Of a stretch of DNA of 7,344 bases, positions 1 through 5,737 are shown one piece after another (within the stretch, counting starts at the first letter, position 1; each line of letters starts with the position of its first letter). The DNA lies in assembly GCA_963611755.1 (NCBI GenBank), contig CAVDTK010000117.1, forward strand, positions 1 through 7,344, written 5' to 3'. The notes beneath the pieces are model-generated. The model was not told where the DNA came from. It did not search any database and was given only the letters and a program-made list of their open reading frames with translations. The position numbers were made by a program, and so were the translations under genes. Source of the DNA: Paratractidigestivibacter sp963611755 (lineage in GTDB: Bacteria > Actinomycetota > Coriobacteriia > Coriobacteriales > Atopobiaceae).

Positions 1-656
1 AGGACACGCTCGCGGCCATGCGCTACAACCAGATGCACTACTTCTTTGGCGACGTTCTTCTCCGCGAGGCTTACCCCGGGTACGCCAAGCGCTACTTCGC
101 CGACCACGGGATCGAGATCGAGTTTGGCCCGGACGACGAGCGCGCGCTGGCCGCCGGGACCGCCGATTTCTTCACCTTCTCGTACTACTACACGCGCATG
201 ATCGACGCCGAGAATTACGCGGCCGACGGCATCGGGATGATCAACCCCAAGCTCAAGGCCAACGCCTGGGGCTGGAGCGTCGACCCCATCAACCTGCGCG
301 TTGTTCTCAACGAGTACTGGGACCGCTGGCAGAAGCCCATGTACATCACCGAGTGCGGGATGGGTTTCTATGACGAGCTGGAGGACGGGCAGGTGCACGA
401 CCCGTACCGCGAGGAGTTCTTCCGCCTGCACATCGAGCAGATGCGCGAGGCCCTGCGCGACGGCGTCGACCTGCGCGGGTTCTACGCGTGGGGGCCGCTG
501 GACATCGTGAGTTGCTCGTCGTGCGAGATGAGCAAACGCTACGGCTTCATCTACGTTGACCTGGACGATTACGGCCAGGGCAGCGGGGCGCGCATCAAAA
601 AGAACAGCTTCGCCTGGATGCAGCGGGTCATCGCGAGCAACGGAGAAGAACTCTAG
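1..656 (+). CDS. GH1 6-phospho-beta-glucosidase, C-terminal part (5' end outside window)
   Basis: Cytoplasmic glycosidase of family GH1 that would hydrolyse a 6-phospho-beta-glucoside delivered by a PTS. The reading frame is open from base 3, upstream of the first ATG at 18, so the gene is cut by the window edge; about 217 codons of a family usually near 460-480 are visible. The family pattern is clear: YPGYAKRYFADHG, then DFFTFSYYYTRM, the nucleophile strand YITECGMGFYDEL (Glu codon at 351-353), and the C-terminal SKRYGFIYVDLDD followed by KKNSFAWMQRVIASNGEEL. The stretch DIVSCSSCEMSKRYG is the phosphate-binding loop. It has Cys where 6-phospho-galactosidases have Trp, and Ala is usual in the glucosidase type, so glucoside specificity is favoured. 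An oddity is TECG instead of the near-universal TENG after the nucleophile. The stop is TAG at 654-656, and a strong palindrome follows 20 bases later. Family assignment is firm; the exact substrate is inferred. Confidence 0.93.
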   Translation, partial: DTLAAMRYNQMHYFFGDVLLREAYPGYAKRYFADHGIEIEFGPDDERALAAGTADFFTFSYYYTRMIDAENYAADGIGMINPKLKANAWGWSVDPINLRVVLNEYWDRWQKPMYITECGMGFYDELEDGQVHDPYREEFFRLHIEQMREALRDGVDLRGFYAWGPLDIVSCSSCEMSKRYGFIYVDLDDYGQGSGARIKKNSFAWMQRVIASNGEEL

Positions 657-676
657 GGTTCGCGGGTTTCTCGGCC

Positions 677-734
677 GCTACAAAAACGCGGGGTGGGCGC
701 TGTTGGAAGTGCGCCCACCCCGTTGTTTTGTAGC
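677..734. terminator. Palindromic repeat, single pair (1 forward + 1 reverse unit), probable bidirectional terminator
   Basis: The arms are 677-700 and 711-734, 24 bases each, pairing at 21 of 24 positions around a 10-base loop (TGTTGGAAGT). The inner 12 pairs are GC-rich (CGGGGTGGGCGC with GCGCCCACCCCG). They are followed on the + strand by TTGTTTTG and on the - strand by GTTTTTG, so each strand reads as a GC stem plus a U-tract, the form of an intrinsic terminator. It lies between the convergent stops of the GH1 gene (656) and the nuclease-like gene (740), where a shared terminator is expected. The same 24-base unit builds the larger arrays at 1882-2103 and 6775-6955. The palindrome is seen directly; terminator function is inferred. 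Confidence 0.8.
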
Positions 735-739
735 AAACC

Positions 740-1816
740 TTAGGCCGCCTTGGCCTCGGCCACGCGGGCGAGAAGGCTCAGGTACTCCGGGCCCGTGTTG
801 CTCGTTCCCCAGGTGTAGCCGTCGATCGCGTTGAGCTCACAGAGCAGCAGGTCGCGCTGGGCACGCTCAACCGCGAGCGTCTTTTGCCCCGGCCGACGGC
901 GAGAAAGCCCGAGCTTCTGCCTAATCACGCCGTCTACCAGGTCATCCATGTAGTTCACGCTGTTGTACTGGTCGTTCCAGATGGTGTACGGAGAAAATCC
1001 GGCGGCCATCAGCTCGTTTTGCCTCAGGTCGTCGAGCTGCGGGCGGCCGGAGGCCAGATGCGGCGAGCCGGCGTACTCGATGCAGAGGCCCGGGCGATCG
1101 CCGTCCGGCAGGCTCAGGATCAAGTCCGGCTTGCGGACCCTGCGAGAGCGGAACAGGTCGCCCAGGCGCCGGAGTTCGACGGAGCTGTTCATCGAAAGGA
1201 CCGGCAGGCCGTAGCCGCCAAGGCGGCGCGGCAGGCTAAACCGCAGGTAAAGCATGCTTTCACGCGGCGAGCCGGACATCTCGCACGCCCGGTCGAGCGC
1301 GGCGCGGACCTTGCGGGCGTACATGCAGGAAGGGATGCTGTCGAGATAGGCCGCCACCCGCTCCTTGGAGGTGAGCGGGGCGCTTCTCTGCACCAGGCCG
1401 TACTCCTCGGCGTCGCTAAGGGCATACAGACCGCACAGCTCGCAGGCCAAAAGCGTGAGCTCGAGGTCTGTGGCGCGACCCGCCATTTGAACGAGCAGCA
1501 GCTCAGGGCTGGCGACGCCAATGCCGTCAGTGATCCGCAGGAACGAGCCGACCGGCGGCTCGGCGGAATAGCGGCGGGCAATTCTCGCCATGCTCCCATG
1601 CGCGCCCGACCGGGCAAGGTAGGCAACCTCGGCGGGCGTCTCGCCACTTGGGGAGAAGCCGACGCGGGAAAGCGCAGCCGCGACATCGGCGTCGCTGGGA
1701 AGGCCGGTCTCCAGGGCCATAGGCGCGCGAGCCCGGGCGACTCTGGGGCCAAAGGCCGGGTCGCGAAGGATCTCAAGAGCTGTGGTATGTGAGAAGACGA
1801 CACCCATGGTGGGCAT
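740..1816 (-). CDS. Uncharacterised protein with probable PD-(D/E)XK (DUF559/Vsr-like) nuclease domain
   Basis: The product is 358 residues and I cannot assign it a specific function. The C-terminal half fits the restriction-endonuclease-like fold. Glu186 (SPRESMLYLRFSLP) is followed by RRLGGYGLP, then Asp231 in KPDLILSLP, Glu247 in LCIEYAGSPH, and DDLRQNELMAAGF at about 262-274. This matches the DUF559/Vsr pattern of Asp, then a hydrophobic-(I/V)E strand, a following His, and a D..R...L...G helix. Tyr248-Ala249 stands where the classical motif has x-Lys, as in DUF559-like proteins. The N-terminal half (FSHTTALEILR, then an Ala/Leu-rich helical region to about 180) is unrecognised and may be a DNA-binding or regulatory part. 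No signal peptide or membrane segment is seen. The ATG at 1816 is the longest start; ATG at 1807 (MGVVFSH) is equally possible, since neither has a clear Shine-Dalgarno. Repeat arrays flank it on both sides. It might be a defence or antitoxin-type protein; that is speculation. Confidence 0.72.
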   Translation of the reverse strand: MPTMGVVFSHTTALEILRDPAFGPRVARARAPMALETGLPSDADVAAALSRVGFSPSGETPAEVAYLARSGAHGSMARIARRYSAEPPVGSFLRITDGIGVASPELLLVQMAGRATDLELTLLACELCGLYALSDAEEYGLVQRSAPLTSKERVAAYLDSIPSCMYARKVRAALDRACEMSGSPRESMLYLRFSLPRRLGGYGLPVLSMNSSVELRRLGDLFRSRRVRKPDLILSLPDGDRPGLCIEYAGSPHLASGRPQLDDLRQNELMAAGFSPYTIWNDQYNSVNYMDDLVDGVIRQKLGLSRRRPGQKTLAVERAQRDLLLCELNAIDGYTWGTSNTGPEYLSLLARVAEAKAA

Positions 1817-1881
1817 AGGGTACCCATCTTGGAAAGTTTTAAGCTTCCGAACGAAAATCAGCCGGAGGTTTTTCTCGGCGC

Positions 1882-2103
1882 GCTACAAAAACGCAGGGTG
1901 GGCGCTGGCCGAGGCCCGTTTCGCTAGAAAAAGCCGGGGTGGGCGCTGGCCGAGGCCCGTTTCGCTAGAAAAAGCCGGGGTGGGCGCTGTTGAAAGTGCG
2001 CCCACCCCGTTATTTTGTAGCAAAACCGCGTTTTACCTGCGCCTACCACGCGATTTTGTAGCGAGAAGCCCTTCTCGCTGCGCCCACCCCGTCATTTTGT
2101 AGC
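1882..2103. repeat. Mirrored 41-bp-period repeat array: 3 forward + 3 reverse 24-bp units
   Basis: Forward units start at 1882, 1923 and 1964 and reverse units at 1998, 2039 and 2080, each 24 bases long. Within each half the start-to-start distance is exactly 41 (24-base unit plus 17-base spacer). A 10-base loop (TGTTGAAAGT, 1988-1997) joins the halves. The unit begins GCTA(C/G)AAAA, has a few variable bases, and ends GGGTGGGCGC; the reverse units are its complement. The units at 1923 and 1964 are identical, and the spacers at 1906-1922 and 1947-1963 are identical too, so this part is an exact tandem duplication. The central pair (1964-1987 with 1998-2021) forms a terminator-like hairpin with TTATTTTG after it. 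The array lies between the 3' end of lacG and the 5' end of the nuclease-like gene. It would end lacE-lacG transcription before it reaches the left-hand genes; that role is inferred. Confidence 0.93.
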
Positions 2104-2111
2104 GCGGCGGC

Positions 2112-2129
2112 GAGAAGACCGGGCTTCTC
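2112..2129. other. Short hairpin just beyond the lacG stop codon
   Basis: GAGAAG (2112-2117) pairs with CTTCTC (2124-2129) around a 6-base loop, two bases past the lacG TAG (2134-2132 on the - strand). There is no U-tract, so it is probably not a terminator by itself. It may protect the mRNA 3' end or act with the adjacent repeat array. Confidence 0.4.
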
Positions 2130-2131
2130 CC

Positions 2132-3547
2132 CTACGCCTCGAGCAACCCCGTCTCGGCCAGGTTCTTGAACCAGTACGCGCTTGCCTTGGGATAGCGCTT
2201 CTGGGTCTCGAAGTCCACGTAGAACAGGCCGTAACGCTTGTTGTAGCNNNNNNNNNNNNNNNNNNNNNNNNNNNNNNNNNNNNNNNNNNNNNNNNNNNNN
2301 NNNNNNNNNNNNNNNNNNNNNNNNNNNNNNNNNNNNNNNNNNNNNNNNNNNNNNNNNNNNNNNNNNNNNNNNNNNNNNNNNNNNNNNNNNNNNNNNNNNN
2401 NNNNNNNNNNNNNNNNNNNNNNNNNNNNNNNNNNNNNNNNNNNNNNNNNNNNNNNNNNNNNNNNNNNNNNNNNNNNNNNNNNNNNNNNNNNNNNNNNNNN
2501 NNNNNNNNNNNNNNNNNNNNNNNNNNNNNNNNNNNNNNNNNNNNNNNNNNNNNNNNNNNNNNNNNNNNNNNNNNNNNNNNNNNNNNNNNNNNNNNNNNNN
2601 NNNNNNNNNNNNNNNNNNNNNNNNNNNNNNNNNNNNNNNNNNNNNNNNNNNNNNNNNNNNNNNNNNNNNNNNNNNNNNNNNNNNNNNNNNNNNNNNNNNN
2701 NNNNNNNNNNNNNNNNNNNNNNNNNNNNNNNNNNNNNNNNNNNNNNNNNNNNNNNNNNNNNNNNNNNNNNNNNNNNNNNNNNNNNNNNNNNNNNNNNNNN
2801 NAGCACCCAGCGGTTGTTGATGACGTCGGCCATGCGCGCGGCCTCGGCGTCGGCGGCGCTCGCGGGATCCAGCGGGTACTTGGGCTCGAGGTTCTGCACG
2901 ATGCCGATCTCGCCCTCGAAGCCGCCCTCGTGGAAGGCGCGGACGGCGCGGGCGTGGGCGACCATCATGTTGTGCATGACCTGGAAGGCCTTGTCCAGAC
3001 GGTACTTCTCGCCGTGGGGCCAGTTGCCCACGATGTACATGCCCTCGGCCGTGGCCGGGATCTCGTTGAAGGTAAACCAGTGCTTGACCTCGGTGAACTC
3101 GGCAAAGCAGAACTTGGCGTAGGCCTCGAAGGCATCAATAGTTGAACGGGTTAGGAAGCCCTCGCCGCCGTTCTCGTAGAAGGCCTCGGGCGTGTCGAAG
3201 TGGTCGAGCGTCACGTAGGGGATCACATGGCGGCGCTCGCACTCGGCAAAGAGCGCGTGGTAGAAGGCCACGCCCTCGGGGTTGAGCTCGCCCGTGCCCG
3301 CGGGGAAGATGCGGGTCCACGCTATGGAGACGCGGATGCCGTTCACGCCAAAGCGCTCGCAAAGCTCCAGGTCAACGGGGTAGCTGTTGTAGAAGTCAGA
3401 GGCCGGGTCGGGCGAGAAGCGCCCCTGGGCGGCGAGAAAATCGTCCCAGGGCACGCGGCCCTTGCCGTGCGTGCGGGTCTCGCCCTCGACCTGGTAGGCC
3501 GCGGTCGCGCCGCCGTAAACGAATCCCTTGGGGAATTGCCTGGTCAT
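2132..3547 (-). CDS. lacG: 6-phospho-beta-galactosidase (GH1)
   Basis: Cytoplasmic GH1 enzyme that splits lactose 6-phosphate (and related 6-phospho-beta-galactosides) into glucose and galactose 6-phosphate after PTS uptake. Seen: FPKGFVYGGATAAYQVEG near the N-terminus, ASDFYNSYPVDLEL, GVNGIRVSIAWTRIFP, VTLDHFDTPEAF, the acid/base motif WFTFNEIPA with Glu162, and NMMVAHARAV. After the sequence gap comes YNKRYGLFYVDFETQKRYP, which carries the Lys and Tyr of the LacG phosphate site. The length is 471 residues with the gap counted, against about 468 in known LacG, so the gap size looks right. The nucleophile motif and the Ser/Trp of the phosphate loop fall in the run of N (2248-2801) and cannot be checked. 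I start it at 3547 rather than the longer in-frame ATG at 3598, because AGAAAGGA lies six bases upstream and the protein then begins MTRQFPKGF as in the family. It lies 57 bases after lacE, on the same strand, and is probably in its operon. Confidence 0.95.
   Translation of the reverse strand: MTRQFPKGFVYGGATAAYQVEGETRTHGKGRVPWDDFLAAQGRFSPDPASDFYNSYPVDLELCERFGVNGIRVSIAWTRIFPAGTGELNPEGVAFYHALFAECERRHVIPYVTLDHFDTPEAFYENGGEGFLTRSTIDAFEAYAKFCFAEFTEVKHWFTFNEIPATAEGMYIVGNWPHGEKYRLDKAFQVMHNMMVAHARAVRAFHEGGFEGEIGIVQNLEPKYPLDPASAADAEAARMADVINNRWVXXXXXXXXXXXXXXXXXXXXXXXXXXXXXXXXXXXXXXXXXXXXXXXXXXXXXXXXXXXXXXXXXXXXXXXXXXXXXXXXXXXXXXXXXXXXXXXXXXXXXXXXXXXXXXXXXXXXXXXXXXXXXXXXXXXXXXXXXXXXXXXXXXXXXXXXXXXXXXXXXXXXXXXXXXXXXXXXXXXXXXXXXXYNKRYGLFYVDFETQKRYPKASAYWFKNLAETGLLEA
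2248..2801. other. Sequence gap (run of N) inside lacG
   Basis: 554 undetermined bases. The flanking lacG reading frame is kept across it, and the implied protein length fits the family, so it probably stands for normal lacG sequence of about this length. It covers roughly residues 249-433, including the catalytic nucleophile, so intactness of lacG is not proven here. Confidence 0.99.
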
Positions 3548-3553
3548 GATGGG

Positions 3554-3561
3554 TCCTTTCT
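3554..3561 (-). promoter_or_regulatory. Ribosome binding site of lacG
   Basis: AGAAAGGA on the - strand, six bases before the ATG at 3547. It decides this start over the ATG at 3598, which would add 17 residues not found in the family. Confidence 0.75.
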
Positions 3562-3604
3562 GTGAGCAGAGCTGGAGAGAAGAGCTGTGCGTTCGCATGG
3601 CCGC

Positions 3605-5377
3605 CTACTCGGCCACGTTCTCGCGGAGCCACTTGACGGCGCCCTCGGGGTCGCGGGTCAAGGCGATGTACTCCTGGCCGCGCGGGGCGAGCAGCTTGAT
3701 GCCCAGGCGGTCGGTGTCGGCCTTCATGTCCTCGTAGTAGGTGCGGACCTGCGGGGCCAAAACGATGACGTCGTACTGGCTCATGATGCCGGTGTGCTGG
3801 CCGTAGGCGCCGGCGGCGCTGGCGATGTTCTCGCCGGTCTTGGCCGCGCCCTCCTTGATGGCATTGGCGAGAAGGGCCGAGGTGCCCGCGCCGGCGCACA
3901 GGACCAGGACCTTAAGGCCGTCGACGGAGGCCTTGGCCGCGGGGGCCGGGGCGTCGGCGGGAGCCGGGGCCTCGACGGTCTTCTCGGCAGCCGGCGCAAC
4001 GGACACCGCAGGCTCGGCGCTCTTCTCGGCAAGGGCGCCATTGTCGGCCACGGCCACAGCCGCGCCCTCGGCCGCCAGCTCGCCTGCGCGCTCGGCCTCC
4101 TGGTCGCAGAGCATCTTGTCGTACGCCTTAAGGAACGGCAGGTAGATGACCGCGTCGATGACCAGCAGCAGCGCCACGAACACGAGCGAGATCAGCTGGA
4201 AGTTGCACGAGATGAAGATGCCGATGGGGCCCGGGGTCGCCCACGGCATGACGAAGCTGAAGCCGTTCATGCCCACGACGTCGATGAAGAACTTGGCGAG
4301 GCAGACGTTGACGCAGCCGGCGACCGTGAAGGGGATGAACATGTAGGGGTTGAGCACCATCGGGGCGCCGAAGAGCAGCGGCTCGTTGACGGCGAAGGCG
4401 ACCGGAACGATGGAGGCCTTGCCCACGGCCTTGAGCTGCTTGGACTTCATGAAGAGGATGAGCAGCAGCGGCACGATGAAGGTGGCGCCGGTGCCGCCGA
4501 ACTCGCCGACGAGCGACAGGTTGAAGCACAGCGAGTGCGTGGGGTGGCCGCCGGCCAGCAGCACCTGGAGGTTCTCGGCCTGGTTGGCGAGGCGGATAGG
4601 GTCGATGCCCGGCTGGACGATCGAGGGGCCGTGGATGCCGATGAACCAGAAGAACGCGGTGAAGAACTGGATGATGATCAGGCCCGGGTAGGTCTCGGCC
4701 GCGGCGAAGAGCGGCGAGAGGAGCTTGATCAGGATCTCGGAGAAGGGCACGCCGGCCAGCGCGCGGATGGCTGCGTCGATGACGGCGCAGATGATGACCG
4801 AGCCCGCGAACGGGATGATGTCGCGGAAGTTCTGGGCGATGGCGCCGGGAACCTCCTTGGGCAGCTTGATGGTGAGGTCGCGCGAGACGCAGAACTTGTA
4901 GACGCCCACGGTGATGAACGCCGCGATGAAGGCGGAGTACAGGCCGCGCGTGCCCATGCTCGTGCAGTCGAAGGCGCTGACCTCGGCGCCGTCGAGGGTG
5001 GCGGTGAACTGCGTGACGGCGAGAAGCAGCATCGAGCACTGCGCCGCGATCATGGTGGAGGCGTCGTTTAGGACCTTGCCGTCCGGCATGCGGCGGTTCA
5101 TGGAAGCCGTGAAGTTCTTGGCGGTGGTGCCGGCGCACATGATGCCCATGACGCCCATGGTGAAGTTGTAGAGCTTGTTGCACCAGTCGATGATGGGCTG
5201 GGGCAGCTCGATGCCCACGACGCCGGGAAGCGTGGCGATGAGCAGGAAGATCGACGAGGTCAAGACGATGGGCATACAGCCGAGGAAGCCGTCTTTGATC
5301 GCCTGGAGGTAGGGGTTTCTGCCGATCTTCTCGAAGAGCGGCTGCTGCTTCTCGAGCAGCTTGATGATTGCGTCCAT
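3605..5377 (-). CDS. lacE: PTS lactose-type transporter, fused EIIC-EIIB
   Basis: Inner-membrane permease and phosphotransfer protein of the lactose PTS family, 590 residues (LacE is usually about 565-585). It takes phosphate from an EIIA (LacF) and passes it to the sugar during uptake. Residues 1-420 form the EIIC domain with several hydrophobic segments, for example about 33-53, 145-165, 186-208, 232-250, 298-311 and 394-415. Likely substrate-site residues are His249 (FIGIHGPS) and Glu332 (AVNEPLLFGAP). Residues 425-487 form an Ala/Pro/Glu-rich flexible linker. EIIB is at 488-590, with the phosphorylated Cys494 in LVLCAGAGTSALLANAI and the family's C-terminal part (VLAPQVRTYYEDMKADTDRLGIKL, then EYIALTRDPEGA). 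The start is set at 5377 by AAAGGAG just upstream and the MDAIIKLLEKQQP N-terminus. The same frame stays open far upstream across the regulator gene, but that stretch is not coding. It is first in a lacE-lacG operon and divergent from the LacI-type regulator. No EIIA gene is visible. Confidence 0.96.
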   Translation of the reverse strand: MDAIIKLLEKQQPLFEKIGRNPYLQAIKDGFLGCMPIVLTSSIFLLIATLPGVVGIELPQPIIDWCNKLYNFTMGVMGIMCAGTTAKNFTASMNRRMPDGKVLNDASTMIAAQCSMLLLAVTQFTATLDGAEVSAFDCTSMGTRGLYSAFIAAFITVGVYKFCVSRDLTIKLPKEVPGAIAQNFRDIIPFAGSVIICAVIDAAIRALAGVPFSEILIKLLSPLFAAAETYPGLIIIQFFTAFFWFIGIHGPSIVQPGIDPIRLANQAENLQVLLAGGHPTHSLCFNLSLVGEFGGTGATFIVPLLLILFMKSKQLKAVGKASIVPVAFAVNEPLLFGAPMVLNPYMFIPFTVAGCVNVCLAKFFIDVVGMNGFSFVMPWATPGPIGIFISCNFQLISLVFVALLLVIDAVIYLPFLKAYDKMLCDQEAERAGELAAEGAAVAVADNGALAEKSAEPAVSVAPAAEKTVEAPAPADAPAPAAKASVDGLKVLVLCAGAGTSALLANAIKEGAAKTGENIASAAGAYGQHTGIMSQYDVIVLAPQVRTYYEDMKADTDRLGIKLLAPRGQEYIALTRDPEGAVKWLRENVAE

Positions 5378-5381
5378 ATCG

Positions 5382-5388
5382 CTCCTTT
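5382..5388 (-). promoter_or_regulatory. Ribosome binding site of lacE
   Basis: AAAGGAG on the - strand, four bases before the ATG at 5377. It fixes the start inside a reading frame that otherwise runs on to 6766. Confidence 0.8.
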
Positions 5389-5405
5389 GCGTTGGATGCG
5401 TTACA

Positions 5406-5570
5406 GGTCCGGCGCGGCCGCGTGGGCGGGCGCCGTGTTGCCGTGGTGCTGTGGTGCGAGGTGGTGCGGTGACGCTGTGGCGCCGCGGAGGCGCCGTCGT
5501 ACGGTGACGCGCCGTCGCCTGCCCGGTGGCGGCGGCTCGCTTGGGGTTGCCCGGTTGCCCCTTGCTGGCC
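5406..5570 (-). promoter_or_regulatory. Long, almost U-free leader of the lacE-lacG transcript
   Basis: Between the operator and lacE the + strand has only five A in 165 bases, and none from 5508 to 5570, so the lacE leader RNA would be nearly free of U. The part complementary to 5425-5480 is C-rich and G-poor, like a Rho-loading region. It contains GCACCAC three times (on the + strand GTGGTGC at 5443, 5451 and 5461). A hairpin GGCGCC-5 bases-GGCGCC lies at 5479-5495. I see no open reading frame here that looks real, and no antiterminator (LicT-type) site. A regulatory role is inferred only from composition and position. Confidence 0.4.
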
Positions 5571-5599
5571 AAAGGTGAGCGCGGTTGTGCGTTTTTGAG

Positions 5600-5617
5600 A
5601 ATGACAACGTTGTCATT
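5600..5617. promoter_or_regulatory. LacI-family operator, perfect 18-bp palindrome
   Basis: AATGACAACGTTGTCATT is its own reverse complement, centred on CG at 5608/5609. A central CpG in an even palindrome is the standard LacI/GalR-family operator form, because the repressor's hinge-helix leucines enter that step. It lies between the divergent lacE and LacI-type regulator genes, 222 bases from the lacE start and 120 from the regulator start. It is therefore the likely binding site of the regulator at 5738-6772, controlling lacE-lacG and probably the regulator itself. Convincing -10/-35 boxes were not found on either strand. Confidence 0.85.
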
Positions 5618-5642
5618 TGGCGTGATGACAACGTACGCCATT
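5618..5642. promoter_or_regulatory. Degenerate second operator with an overlapping dyad
   Basis: ATGACAACGT recurs at 5625-5634, an exact copy of the operator's left half, centred 24 bases from the first site. Its right half is poorly conserved. A second dyad overlaps it: TGGCGT (5618-5623) and ACGCCA (5635-5640), 11 bases apart. It could be a weak auxiliary operator for the same repressor or the site of another factor. Confidence 0.5.
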
Positions 5643-5737
5643 TCCTGCGGCATCATGAGGGCGCAGCCGGTCAACCAGCTGAACGGTCGCATTCTGGCGG
5701 TGAGCGGATTTGTTCGAAGTTGTGCGAAAGGGTTCGA

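Noticed and set aside
884..1792. Long + strand frame (302 codons) opposite the nuclease-like gene
   Set aside because: Antisense, compositionally biased and without recognisable motifs. The - strand frame has a coherent domain pattern.
1882..2103. CRISPR array
   Set aside because: Units occur in both directions, spacers are only 17 bases, related to one another and partly identical, and there are no cas genes.
3587..5071. Long + strand frame (494 codons) opposite lacE
   Set aside because: Low-complexity Gly/Asp/Glu/Arg-rich translation typical of the antisense frame in GC-rich DNA; lacE on the other strand is certain.
5401..5631. 76-codon - strand leader peptide frame
   Set aside because: It starts within the operator region, lacks a ribosome binding site, and its composition simply reflects the U-poor leader.
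5585..5737. N-terminal extension of the LacI-type regulator
   Set aside because: The extension is encoded over the operator and would displace the helix-turn-helix from the N-terminus. A ribosome binding site lies just before 5738.
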